A DNA stretch of 45,169 nucleotides from Heterotrichella gracilis. Taxonomy: Eukaryota > Sar > Xanthophyceae > Tribonematales > Xanthonemataceae. Location: positions 1-45,169 of the forward strand of contig JAULBX010026619.1 in assembly GCA_032358255.1 (NCBI GenBank). The letters are read 5' to 3'. The stretch's first letter is position 1; the number at the start of each line of letters is the position of its first letter. Position numbers and translations under genes: made by a program. This document shows positions 12,381 to 23,412 of this stretch, in pieces. A model generated the notes under the pieces. That model ran no database searches. It was not told the origin of the DNA and worked only from the letters and a program-made list of their open reading frames with translations.

Positions 12381-13853
12381 TCACTGCACGAGGGCCGCCA
12401 CCCGCCTCATCAAGTCTTCATTCACTTTGATGCGCTGCATGGATGCTGCAACCCCAGGGTACCTCAGGCTGATTGCAGGGTACACGGGGCTTGGCACATT
12501 GATGATTTGCTGCCACTCGCTTGGATCTGTAGTGGCTCTGTCGCCAAGCCATACGACAAGCTGCTTCCTGATCATGTCCAACACCATCACCACGTGGTGC
12601 ACCTTGCAAGGTGGCGCCCACCTGCCCATCACACTTTCTCCTGGAGGAAGTCCCTCGCTGCGTCCATCAACCCTCACTGTGCCATTGCTGCAGATCATGA
12701 CAGCTCCGCCAGCATAAGGAAGAAACGATTCCACGCTGAGAGAGTCATCATACACATACTCAATATCCAGCAGCTGGTTGCATGCATCCATTTCAACTGA
12801 GGTTGTGCCAAGGGTGAACGTGATCACCCAGACATGCACCCCGCTCTTGATGCCCTGCCTTGCCCTGACTGAGCAGTGCGGCGCGCTTGCTGCACCACAG
12901 CCACATTTGCAAAACTTGCTCCGGTGCTCAGCACTGTGCCTCCCTCCAGGACATTGTTAGCCCCATGCGCCATTGCCTGCTGCTTGTATACGCGTAGCAG
13001 CTGTTTCTCACTCATCAGGCCAGCTCCTTCCAGCTTCTCTGCCACCAGCTGCGGCTGCACTTGCTTGAAGTCTACTAGGTCCCACAGGGACTGCAGCAAT
13101 TGCGCCATGATTTGCTGTGTATGAAAAGGTGACGAGCCCTCTTCAGTCAAGTGGGCAGCCTGGTCCTTGCCCCACTGTACAAGGCGCCGAACCACCTGGA
13201 CCTGGGTTATGGGCAACCTGTGTGCGCGCTGTTGTTCCAGCAACCACTGAACAGCATTCTGGGAGTACCCAGTGAAGGTGAACTCCCTGCTGTCCATGGC
13301 TTGGATGGCTTTCAGCGCGGCGCTCTGGAGCTGAATTGCCCTGCGCTCCAAGGCTGCTGTCAGGACATGCCCAACTGTTGCTGGTGTCACAACCTTGGTG
13401 ATAGCACGCTCAATCGCCCTGCACAGCGTGTCAAGTCCATACTGTGCTGCCAAGCAGTGGGCCTCCACAGCAATGCTGTTGGCCTGAATGCTGTCAATTC
13501 TTGCTGTGTCAAGCAAGTCCAGCACCAGCTTAAAAGCATCGCTGGATGCCTCTGGCAGGGATATCTCGCTCATGCCACACTCCTTCATGCCTCCAAACAG
13601 CAGGCGATTAAAGTAGGGGCACCATGCTGCCAGGAAAGCCTTGTTGGCGGGCACCTTGACGCCATCCTTGCATATGAAGGAGACATCGTTGTGGGAGGTC
13701 GAGCCCCGCAGAGCAGCGAGGAGCTCTTGCTGGAGCTCGTCCTCAGGTGTGGGTCGCTTTGCTGCAGCCAGCCTCTCGGAGAAGCGCACGCCTTGCTGGA
13801 CTGGCAGTGGCGGGAAAAAGGAAGCCTTGGGTCGAGCCAAGAAGCACTTGCCA
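12381..13853 (-). CDS. BTB/POZ-BACK protein with C-terminal SPRY-like domain
   Basis: The main frame (from about 13853 down to 12824) has a BTB domain: DVSFICKDGVKVPANKAFLA, then YFNRLLFGGMKE, then ISLPEASSDAFKLVLDLL. A BACK-like helical region follows, including LCRAIERAITKVVTP and AVQWLLEQQR. The SPRY-like part continues in another frame (12839-12381): SGVHVWVITFTLG, then VVMVLDMIRKQLVVWLGD and PVYPAISLRYPG, ending at TGA 12381-12383. The join needs either a short intron (acceptor GGCAAGGCAG just before the GIKSGVHVW codons) or an indel. No in-frame ATG precedes the BTB domain. The frame opens after TAA, with a good acceptor CCCGTAG at 13854 and a donor CGGTAAGC at 13934, so the start probably lies in an upstream exon that I cannot place. 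Such proteins usually act as CUL3 ubiquitin-ligase adaptors (family knowledge; substrate unknown). Confidence 0.8.
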
Positions 13854-13935
13854 CTACGGGAGAATGGCCCAGAGACGCTGGTGGGGGTTTAGCCTGCACC
13901 AAACGCAATAGCGTGCATCAGTTGGACCGCTTACC

Positions 13936-16605
13936 GAGTATACAGTCTTACAAGGAGGTGCGGCAGTGACCTTGCCCAACCGTGCGCACACACAGTAACT
14001 CACCTTGCCAATTGAATTGTACTACTTGACGTAGGTGTTGTCACTTAAACAGCTAACAGGTTTGCAACGTTTAGAGCCGCCATTTTATCTGGAACACCAT
14101 CAAGCTGAAGTTACGGCAGTAACTGTTTTCGGTAAGCTCGCTTAGGGCTCGCATGCATTTGCCTTCGCGAGAACGTTGCCCCCGCCATGTGAATGCAGAC
14201 TGCCAAGGGGGAAAGCCATGCAAACCGAGGAAAAAGTGTCGCGACAGGAAAATGACATTTACTAAATGATGCTAGTAATGTCCAATTCCTTGATTTTAGC
14301 CCTGAGGGTAATCCATTACCCTGCCATGGCCATGGCTGTTCTTATAATTGTATTGGAGAACTGCATTAACAATCATTGCTTTCAATTGAGCATGCAATGA
14401 AAGACTGTTGCGGATCGGATAGCGCTGTGTTTGCAAGGTGTGCGCGTTCCCAACGCGCAGTGCAAACTAGGATAAGGAGCCTCACATCAACCTCCAATAC
14501 CACTGCACGGAGCGCCGCTATGGGGACATCCTATCCATGAACATCCTATGGATAAACATCAAATGTTGAGTTTGAGCCATGCCGCATGGTCCAGTGCCGC
14601 TCCGTGCAGATTTCAGGGTGCCTGCCCAAAACACCGGCAGGCACCACATGCAGCATCCATGTACAACATTGAGCCAGTTGCGCACGTATGTATCCATTTA
14701 GTGAGATGGCATCCTGCATTCAATGCGAATCGCGCTGCCGATGCATCTGCAGGCACCACTGTGGCATGAAAAAGGGAAACAATAGGCGCAACATGCGCAA
14801 AATTCAGCGAAAACAGTAAGGCATGGTCGCTGCAAACATAGAAGGCGACTGATCTCTGAGTCAAGATCCCATAGCAAGGTAGTATAAGGCCAACAGGGCG
14901 TCCATTTCCCATGCAAGCTGACAGGCAGCTCCAGCCTGAGCAGCCTGGGCCCCACCCCGCCCCCCACCCACCCACCCCCCAACACCCATGCTTCCAGCCT
15001 CATCTCCTGGGCAGCACAACATCGAACTGGTCCTTTGTGTGGCCAATAGCTTTCAGTATACTCCTCCACACCAGTTCATCACAATTATGCCCCTCACGTA
15101 ATTTGCCAAGCTGATTGCAGTCGCTTCATGGTGTGTGCTGGTACACACCACTACCACACATGTGCATGCTGCTGGTCTGCCGGGGCCCCCAGAACAGCAC
15201 ATTGGGTGCAGGCCTTGGATAACAGTGCTATGGCTACAGGGTTGAGCCAAACTGTGGATCTGTGCTCAGCTGCTCTGTGCGCCACTCGTCTTGCCCTGCA
15301 TCGCCGCCCTGCCAGCAGTGGTCTGGCCCCATGGCCCCATTGCCATCCTGGCCTGCCGCTTGGCCAATTGCGCCACCAGCGACATCAGGCTTGTGCACTA
15401 GGTGCTCAGGAACAACAGGGATGATAGGCCGTACAAAACTGACGTCTATAGACGTAAATACAAATAAAGTGCCAACAACGCACCACATACCTTGGCTAGC
15501 AACTTCTGAGCTTGTTTTAAGGTGTCTTCAGAGCAATGGCATGCCACCCATGCTTTTCTCAAAAGGCAAAACCACACACGAGGTCACCCACAAGTAAAAG
15601 CCTTGAACCTAAGTTTTGGGAATCAGTGAATCGCAAAATTCTTCAGAGCTGCACGCTGCTCAGAGCTTTGAGGTGATGGTATACCATGGTATCAGGGGAC
15701 AATTGCAATTGGAAGATGGCGGGAACTCGACCATAACATATAAAACGATGCGAAGTTGTTTCAGCATGAACCAGGGCTTACGTCTGGAATAACTGGCATG
15801 TGAGACACATTGTAGCTCTATTCATAACGCAGAGACTCTGTTGCAGAGTCAACCGCAAGGTGGGCTTTTGCAAACACTCATCGAACGCATGCGCACCGAA
15901 CCACTGCATTGGTACACACGAGAGTGCTCTAGGATATGGGTTTTGTTGTGCAATGGATATAAATTGTTAAGTGGGGTCTCATGGACTGGATAAGTGGGCC
16001 TTGCTTCGAATCTCCGAATGCATGCATGCCAAGGCAAAATTGCATTGCCACGAGGTTTACAGCAGACCAAGAGTGAGATATATGTATCTAAACCAGGAAT
16101 TATCTCTTTGAATGCTTATGTATATAATGATCCATTTCAAGTGGCATCCAGCACCAAAGGCAGGTGTCCAAGCAGCCCCCTGTGTTCAAGCAGTGCCTGT
16201 ACCAGTGCCCTATCTCAAAGTTGAAGCAAGCTGGTGCACACAGATACAATAAGACTGTGAACCATCCAATATAGATCCATATGTAGCTGCGTGTTCATGC
16301 AGTACACCAGTTGTCCTATTTATGCAGGAGCAAGCATCGCACCCCGCGCAATGCCCATGCCCATTCCAATGCTCAAACATGCCATGTCTCAACTCGAATC
16401 AGGCTAATGCACTGCACATATCAGTATTATATCAGGATTGAAGACTACTCGATTTGAATAAATGCACAGTTACATTATATACAGTGCACCACTGAGGCGC
16501 GCTGACTGGACATCCCTGCAGGAGACTTGACTGCTAGCACCCAGCCATCCAGCGCTGGCACCGGGCTTCACCCACCACCATATCAGTTGCACAGCCGTTG
16601 TCAGG
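13936..16605. other. Intergenic, no confidently supported gene
   Basis: Several open frames exist but lack motifs. The most coding-like is a minus-strand exon candidate ending at 15234 (VRPIIPVVPEHLVHKPDV followed by a Gly/Gln/Asp-rich stretch), possibly preceded by an exon ending at about 15491 with donor GTATGTGG. I could not join them convincingly. The C-rich strings around 14950 and 15300 explain most other frames. Confidence 0.3.
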
Positions 16606-17329
16606 ATGTCCCGCCCAAACCAAGTCGACTGGGAGAGTCTCCCTTCATCAGCAATAGAGCTGATCGCTGCAGCTCTGGTCAACAACACCGATGCCTTCTG
16701 GACGCTGCAGGACATTGCCCAGCAGGCAGCATCCCTTGCCATCGCTGGGCCCAACAGCCAGCTGTGGTCCTGCCTCTCCCAGGAGATCTGGAGCCTCCTC
16801 CATGTCAGACTCCTGGCGTTGCCAGAGTGCCAGCACATTTCCCTCCCCAGTTGCATAAACCTACACACCACATTCCGACAGATGGCATCAGCATGCAGGT
16901 CACATTCACCAGGGCGACTGCAATGCATATGGGTTTGCGTTGGGCAAGACTCCCTGGGAGTGTGAGCTGTGTCATCATCTATTCCTCAAGCACCGCAGGT
17001 TCCTTCGAGCCCTGGCCCTTGGTCAGCATCAGGACCAAACGGTGTTTGCCTCCTCGGCACACAACAAGTATGGGCTGAGCGACACACAGGTAGGTTTAGT
17101 AGTCAGTCATTTAGTAACAGGCCCAGGTACGGTACGGGCTGAGTGACACACAGGTTAGATAGTCAGTTACAGGCTTCCCAGCAGTATATACATGTCCAGC
17201 TGGAACGCATGGACTGACTCTCGACATGTAGAGTACAGCCAGAATAGCAATCAGTAATACCATTAGCAATCAGCTCTGCACACGCAGCTCTGCACAGTCT
17301 GCAAAATCTGTCCTGACACAAAACAACGC

Positions 17330-17385
<56 letters not shown>

Positions 17386-18097
17386 CCATTCCTCAACGTA
17401 TTCTGTATAAATACATTGGAGGCTTTGACCCAAGAATTTGTAATGACACACAGGTTGCGGGCCTTGAGACGCGCGAGGTGCCGCACCCCCGCACAGGCTG
17501 GAAGCAGCCCTGCAAGGTGGTTTCAGCTGTGCTGGTCAGGCGCATGGCGCGGGCCAAGCATGGCACAGAGGCAGGCCTGGAGGCAGCCAGGCGGGCGCGT
17601 CAGGCCTCTCTGAAGCCGGGTGCGTGCCCTCCTCTACACTAAATTCCCTTCCCTAAACCCTAATACCCTAAACCCACTGGACGTTGTTTATAGACCATGA
17701 ATCAGAAATTATGTACTCTAACCCTCACCACCATGCCTTTACAGGGAAAGGCTGCACCTGGCAAAAGAGCAAAAAATTGGTAAAATATGCCCAGCTCTAC
17801 CTGAACAGGCGCATTTGATGATGTCACTCATGCAATTTGCTGCTAGGTGATCGCCGCACCTCCAAGTTCAAGCGAGAGGTGGAGGTGAGGGAGCTTATGA
17901 CGCGCATGGGGCTCCCTGCTGACCAGCTTGAGCGGTACATGCTCCACCTGTTCAAGCCCTACATCAACGAGGGGGCAGGCACTCTGGGAGACCAGATGCG
18001 TCTAGTCCAGGCCTGCATGGAAGCGGAACAGAAGGGAGCCAATGCGGGCCAAACCGCGGCTGTGCAGCACCCAACCAGCCACGGCCCCAGCCAGTGA
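16606..18097 (+). CDS. F-box/SAP-family protein, copy 1 (divergent, exon limits partly unresolved)
   Basis: ATG at 16606 opens an F-box-like segment (VDWESLPSSAIELIAAAL, then DAFWTLQDIAQQAA and LSQEIWSLL) clearly paralogous to the copies at 37377 and 40152. Later exons are: a segment ending at 17090 with FASSAHNKYGLSDTQ before donor GTAGGT; 17454-17621 with VRRMARAKHGTEAGLEAA; perhaps a mini-exon 17745-17779 (GKAAPGKRAKNW); and 17849-18097, which ends at TGA. The intron 17091-17453 carries a long (CAA)n microsatellite. The SAP motif clear in the other two copies is not recognisable, and the C-terminal exon differs from theirs. It may be a diverged functional member or a decaying one. Confidence 0.5.
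17327..17386 (+). repeat. (CAA)n microsatellite
   Basis: About 18 tandem CAA/AAC triplets inside an intron of F-box copy 1. It produces an artificial poly-Cys/poly-Leu frame on the opposite strand. Confidence 0.95.
17622..17690 (+). repeat. Telomere-like units in intron
   Basis: CCCTAAACCCTAATACCCTAAACCC-type sequence at 17650-17675, directly after the donor of exon 17454-17621. Confidence 0.7.
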
Positions 18098-19106
18098 TCT
18101 GGGCCATGTGTGCACACAGTTGATGCGCATCCATGAAAAATGGAGCAGGAGCGGGGAGGTCGCGAGCCCATGCAGCCATCCATTCAGTCACATTGCTGCG
18201 AGTCCCTACTTGAATTTGAGTTCCGCCAGCCAATGATTGGGACAGGGGCCGGGTGATCATGATGGCTAGCCGCAGGCATGCAGCACCGAATCAGCACAAA
18301 CCTACCGAGTGAGATTATACATGGAGACTCGCCAATGGCAGTGCACTACCACTTCTCTTGTCTCAAAATACTTGCAAAGTATGTTAGGGTGGCATGCCTG
18401 GCGGGTGGCATGCACAGCACAGCTTGTGCAGCCCGGGGGTTGGAATGCATGGATGGGGTAGATGGGGTTTAGGTCGAGGGAGGTGGGCCCTAAGGAACCC
18501 TGGTGCACGCGCCATCCAAGCGCCATGAGCCTCCACGCACTGGAATTAATGGTCTCAACTTGATAATTAAGTGCCATGCCAAGGGTGATATGCACTTCCA
18601 TTTCCGCACTGTGCAGCTGTGCATTATGGTAATGAAATACCTACAAAGGTTTGCAATTTTGCAAAATGCAGTGCTGGGCTATGTTTTCTAGCACGTTACA
18701 GAATCAAGTAAAGTAAGATTTTCCAATGGCACCCCGTTAGGGTGGTAAGCTATTGCCATAGCTACTGCCACACATTTTTTTGGCGGGAGCCTGGCCCATT
18801 AATTGCGGCAACCAGTCCGCCAAACCCTATAGGGTAGAGATTGACTTGCTTTACTTCAATTTGGGTCCAACGGCAGGGTGGCAGTCACAAATTAACAAGG
18901 CCGCAGCAGGTATCGCTTCAAGCTTGTCGCGCTGGTATATCCAAACAAACAGGCATTGTAAAGAATGATCTGGCTTCAGTCACATGTTGGTATTTTTATT
19001 TTTATTTTACTACCCGACTTACTGCAGGTTGGCCCATGTGGCTCTGGGCCCATGGCGCACGCTGCCCTTTTGTCCTACCAAACACTTAAGTAGCCTTGCA
19101 ATTGCC
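18098..19106. other. Intergenic between convergent genes, no gene seen
   Basis: Lies between F-box copy 1 (+) and the small membrane protein gene (-). Only short frames without motifs are present. TTACA at about 18693 (TGTAA on the minus strand) could serve the small gene, but it is 410 bp away. Confidence 0.35.
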
Positions 19107-19578
19107 TTAACCAAAGAGTGCCTTCAACATCTCTGGCAGGAAGCCCATGACGTGGAGGCCCACCATGGGAAGCACCAAATACACAAAAAGCAGGGACAAG
19201 CTCAATTGCTGTGTGTCACCATCCTCAGCTGTTTCAGCTACATTCCTACAAGTTTGCAGCGTGGCTGCAACCGCCTGAAAGACAGTACGGAGTTGAATTG
19301 ACAACCTGTCAGGTAGAATTCAACAGCGGAAGCTTAAACCAAATTCAAATTTGCCTGAGGGAGCATACTCTCACCTTCTGTCCTTCAGGGGAGGTGGCTT
19401 TGGCTACAAAGCGGTCCTGCAGAAAACAACAACTTTATGATTAGGTGACAACACAGAAGTATGCGAGGCGCTGCTGCCAAGGCTGAGCCACCCCTATGGA
19501 ATGTGCGCATGCATTGAGTGGGTTCACAAAACCCTTTGCAGCCGGTGCCTGTGCAGCTTTGCAGTTGACGTGTGCCAT
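19107..19578 (-). CDS. Small (98-residue) protein with one membrane helix, three exons
   Basis: Exons 19492-19578, 19375-19416 and 19107-19274 (minus strand) join in phase 0 at good sites: donor GGGGTGGCT, acceptor TTTTCTGCAG, donor AAGGTGAGA, acceptor TGTCTTTCAG. The predicted protein starts MAHVNCKAAQAPAAKG, has a polar middle (DRFVAKATSPEGQK, then TCRNVAETAEDGD) and a hydrophobic segment LSLSLLFVYLVLPMVGLHVM close to the C-terminus. I do not recognise the family. The size and topology suit a small organelle or ER membrane protein (inference). It is divergent from the PPTase gene. The chosen ATG at 19578 gives a complete frame. Confidence 0.5.
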
Positions 19579-20035
19579 ATTCTCTTCTCTAGACAAGCAG
19601 AGGTGTTTTTATCGAACAGAGGGACTGGAAGCACTGGCAGAACAAAGCATGCAAAAGCAAACGCCCGGAGTTAGTACTTTACATCAGGCAAACAAGCAAG
19701 CACCCAAAAACTAGTCTGTCATCAGTCGTGAGAACGAAAGTACGTTTTGCGCTATAGGTACTGTACTCATATTTGAGGCCTTATGTGAGGATGGTCAGAA
19801 CTCAACTGGCACCAAAAGCGGAGAATGAGACAATAAAAAAAGAGCTGTTTACTTCTTACCCCACCTATCAAAAGTCCTGTATGATAACGGAATAGAAGTT
19901 CTAAATTAAAGGGTCCTGTGATAGCTTTCACAAGTTAATCACCTGTCTCTTGCGGTTTGAAAAGCAAGGTAGCAACACAGCCTAGCACAGCACAGATTGG
20001 TCGCTCACCATGTAGCCCCCTTCCACCCACTGCGC
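19579..20035. promoter_or_regulatory. Shared divergent promoter region (small membrane protein / PPTase)
   Basis: A 457-bp gap between two head-to-head starts, with no exon evidence. No specific motif can be called; the role is inferred from arrangement only. Confidence 0.35.
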
Positions 20036-23000
20036 ATGAAACTGCTGTCGCCCTGCGCCGCTGGCTTTCCCGCCCTGCGAAGCCACTTATCACGGGGCTG
20101 CAGCCTCCAACCCACCCCACTCCTCGCCGCACCCCTGCACCGGTTACAGCGGGCGCCATCTCGCCATGCTGCGGGGCGGAGGTGGCTGCGGTGGGGCGCC
20201 TCCGCCGCGCCAGGTTGCGCCCCCACTGGTTCACCTTTGTACAGCGAGTGTCTGGAGATAGGTCCTGATGAGGTGCACGTGTGGTGGCTGTTCCCTGAGC
20301 AGGTAGGCAAAAGCGCAAATATGCATGCTTGCATCCGTGATTGCCTACTTCCCTGTTCCCGTGTGTGCGTCCGCGTTCCCTGCAACTTGTTAGTGCAGCA
20401 GGGTGGCTGTGCACCGAGAATGTGCTTGTATGCGTTATGTAGGCGTATGCATTGGTGCTTGCATGCAAGGGTGGTGGTGTCACCTGTATATGAATGCATG
20501 TGGAAAGGGCCCTGGATGGTATAACGGACAGGCCTAAGGGTTTGCGATGCTCTAGGGCAACTTCAATTAGTGGAATGCTGTATACAGACTTGAACACAGA
20601 CGAGTTTTTAAGGTGTATGCATATCCCCATGGCATTGGGCAATGTGTGCTCACAAAGCTGCTCACGCTGGCCTCAATTGCTTGGTCTTAAGTGATCTCAG
20701 CATTGCAAAATCTCATCCAGGCAAAGCCTTTTCTCTTGTGACACACGTGAGATCCTTGACACTACACACGGACAAGGCGGTGCATGAAGCCCGCGTGGGA
20801 ACAGCACCATCCACACCCGCATACCCTCCCGTGCACCTCCTAACCCAAAACCCCTCTCACCAAACCCTCCACTGGCATCCCACCACCCTCCCATCCGCAA
20901 ACCCCTTGTCACATAATCCACCCACCCACCCACCCCCAGGCCCGCGACCCCCTCCTGCTGCGCCAGTACCACGCCTGCCTGACACCTGGCGAGGCGCTGC
21001 ACGTGGCGCAAGCACACAGCCCAGAAGTGGCGCACGAGAGGCTGCTGGCACGTGCACTGGTGCGCAACCTCACAAACAAACTCAGTGTTATGTACAGGTT
21101 TTCATGTTTTTATTATAATAATTCAGTATCTGTTCAGGATTTTATCATTATTTCCCCCTTGTTTATGACGTTGGCCTTGACAGCTACTATGTGGGTAAAT
21201 ACACCAGCGTTTTGGGATGTGCTATCATTGGCGTTGGCATCGGCATTGAGATTGGCATTGCCAACGGCATTGGCACTGGCAATTGTACTACTCCATATCC
21301 ATATCCAGACTTGCATTCCAAATGCTGGCTCACAGTGCGGGGGGCAAAACATTGGATTTTGAGATGAGGGCTTACTATTCATGCATATTTAAAGAATCTT
21401 GTCTGATCTTATATTGAAAAACAATCGATATAATGCTATGAATGTCATGAAAAACAATATATTGATGATATTGTTGTTGAGTAAGAATGTAGAATCCCCC
21501 CACCAGCCTTGCACGCCCGCAGGTGCGCAGCATGCTTGCCCGCTATTGCGGGGGGCGCCACACAGCGGCGGCGCTGCGATTCTCGGCCAATGTGAACGGC
21601 AAACCCGAGCTGATCGGCATTGATGGGGTGGCAGGGGGGCTGGTGGGGGGCGGGCTGACCTCCACGTTGCAGTTCAACCTCACGCACACCAAGACAGCGA
21701 TAGGTGGGTGGCAGGGCATGGCTTGGCTGCTGGAGCGGTCAGGGTTTGGAGTATTGGGCGTGGCTTGAGTAGCGAGGGGTGTGTAGCTGCATGCGCTCGC
21801 TTGCATTGTCTGCGTTGTACCGTGGATGTTTTGTTGGCACATTTGGCACAGGGTTCCAATCGCACTTCGGTCATGTGAAACCCCCTGCCTGCTCAGCAAT
21901 CAGGAAGGGTCCCCCCATGTGCTCATGAACCCTCATGCCGCATGCACTACCTTTGCCAGGGAGACTGCGCATGGGCTGCGTACCCAGCATGAAAACCCTC
22001 CCCGCACCCTGAAAACCCTGCCGCAACGCCCTCCACCTCTCCCCGCAGGCTGCGCCGTGGCTGTGGGTCGGGCTGTGGGCCTGGATGTGGAGGACGCCGC
22101 CCGCGCCACCACCCACCTCCCCACTCGCATCGCACAGCGCAGGCTGTCAAAACAGGAACTGGCACAGCTGGAAGGTGATCCCTAAAACCCTACAGCAGAC
22201 ACCTTAAACCCTGAACGCTGAACCCTAAAACCTGAGCCCTGTGCCATTGGATGCGCAGCTGGCGCAGCTGGAAGTAAACCCTGAACCCTAAACCCTGAAG
22301 GTTAGGGTTATAGAAACCTGCATGGTGTCCAAATAGGAGCTGCCGCCGCTGGGTTGTAACCCCAGTGCTTAAGGTTTGGTTTTCTTCGACCCTGCCGGGT
22401 GGCAGACCAGGGGTAAGTGCAGCTGGGTTCTGGAAGTAACCCCAAAATTTCAATCCTGTCGCACAAAACCCTGAACACTACAACCTCACACCCTTCAATA
22501 CTGTGTTCCATTTATCCATCCTGTCGTGGAGTACAGCCAGATTAGGAGGGACAACAAACCACAGCCGGGTTTGAGGGTATATTTTTCATGCGTCCGCATT
22601 TTCAAGGCTAGCGTTGCCCTCGTGCAGCATTCATTGTGTTATAACCCTAGGGTTTTTCCGCTTGCAGCAATTGTTGATCCGGAGGACAAAGCGCGCCACT
22701 TCCTGCGGCTGTGGACCCTGAAGGAGTCATACGTAAAAGCAACAGGGAGGGGCATCAGTGCACCCCCAGGCCTCAAGGGTTTTTCAATTACCCTACACGA
22801 CCCGCATGACACCACCAGCCTGCCAGCTGCAGCACCAGGGACCATGGCAGTGCAAGGAATCGCAGCCGGGAAGGGGCCCCTCCCCAGGATAGGGTTCAGC
22901 TCCCAGCTGGAAAACCCTAGCGACTGGCGCTTCCTCCTGTTTTCGCCCTCGTCGCGCCACGTGGCAGGGCTGTGCGTGGGGAAGCGTCAGAAAACAGCAA

Positions 23001-23224
23001 ATGGGGAGGATGACCTTGGCCGCACTGGGGAGGTGGTTCCGCCTATCGAATTCAACGGGGAGGGGGGCTATGGTCATGCAAGTCGGGAGGTGGATGAGGC
23101 GGTACCAACCCCACTGTTGAGAGCTGGAGGGCCGCTGCCGCTGAAGGTGACTCAGTGGTGCACTGTGCCCTTCCTGTATGATGCCCAGCTGGGGGATGGG
23201 GCGGCGCTGTTGGCTGCATCTTGA
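20036..23224 (+). CDS. 4'-phosphopantetheinyl transferase (Sfp/AASDHPPT type)
   Basis: Transfers the phosphopantetheine arm of CoA to a serine of carrier proteins (ACP, and possibly PKS/NRPS carriers). Five exons, 20036-20302, 20940-21059, 21523-21703, 22049-22174 and 22668-23224, join with matching phases to 416 codons. Family motifs appear in order: EVHVWWLFPEQ; RALVRSMLARY (exon 2/3 join); LRFSANVNGKPEL; LQFNLTHTKTAIG; VGLDVED with Mg-binding D202 and E204; and FLRLWTLKESYVKATGRG (W247, K250, E251, K255). The first roughly 65 residues are Arg/Ala/Ser/Leu-rich and look like a chloroplast or mitochondrial transit peptide. The ATG at 20036 is the first in frame. The C-terminal part beyond residue 270 is longer than in bacterial Sfp. 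All catalytic residues are present, so it is likely functional. Confidence 0.93.
22190..22330 (+). repeat. Telomere-like units and copies of PPTase exon 4 end
   Basis: ACCCTAAAACC and CCCTGAACCCTAAACCC strings surround a repeat (about 22252-22274, GCGCAGCTGGCGCAGCTGGAAG) of the end of exon 22049-22174. A more diverged third copy may lie near 22335. Confidence 0.65.
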
Positions 23225-23343
23225 GGCGCAGTTCAACCTACTTTGCGTTGCAAGGCACCGGGCATGCAATGGCAACTTGCAACCAGTGGTCAGCGGCAAG
23301 TGGCACAGCAGGGCCTGCCCGGTGCGGCGCAGGTGCAGCGCAT

Positions 23344-23412
23344 AGAAGTATCCACCCTGTGTGATGCCCAGCTGGGGGATGGCGCAGCGCTGCTGGCAGT
23401 TTCATGAGGCGC
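23344..23412 (+). repeat. Duplicated 3' end of the PPTase reading frame
   Basis: The last coding bases plus stop (GATGCCCAGCTGGGGGATGG to TTGAGGCGCA at 23179-23230) recur at 23361-23413 with GTTTCATGAGGCGCA. The copy keeps the same relative stop position and lies in the presumed 3' UTR. Confidence 0.8.

Noticed and set aside
13151-13969. 272-residue plus-strand open frame
   Set aside because: It is antisense to the BTB exon. The minus strand has clear BTB/BACK motifs and the plus translation has none.
17163-17486. Poly-Cys/poly-Leu open frames
   Set aside because: Produced by the (CAA)n microsatellite read on the opposite strand.
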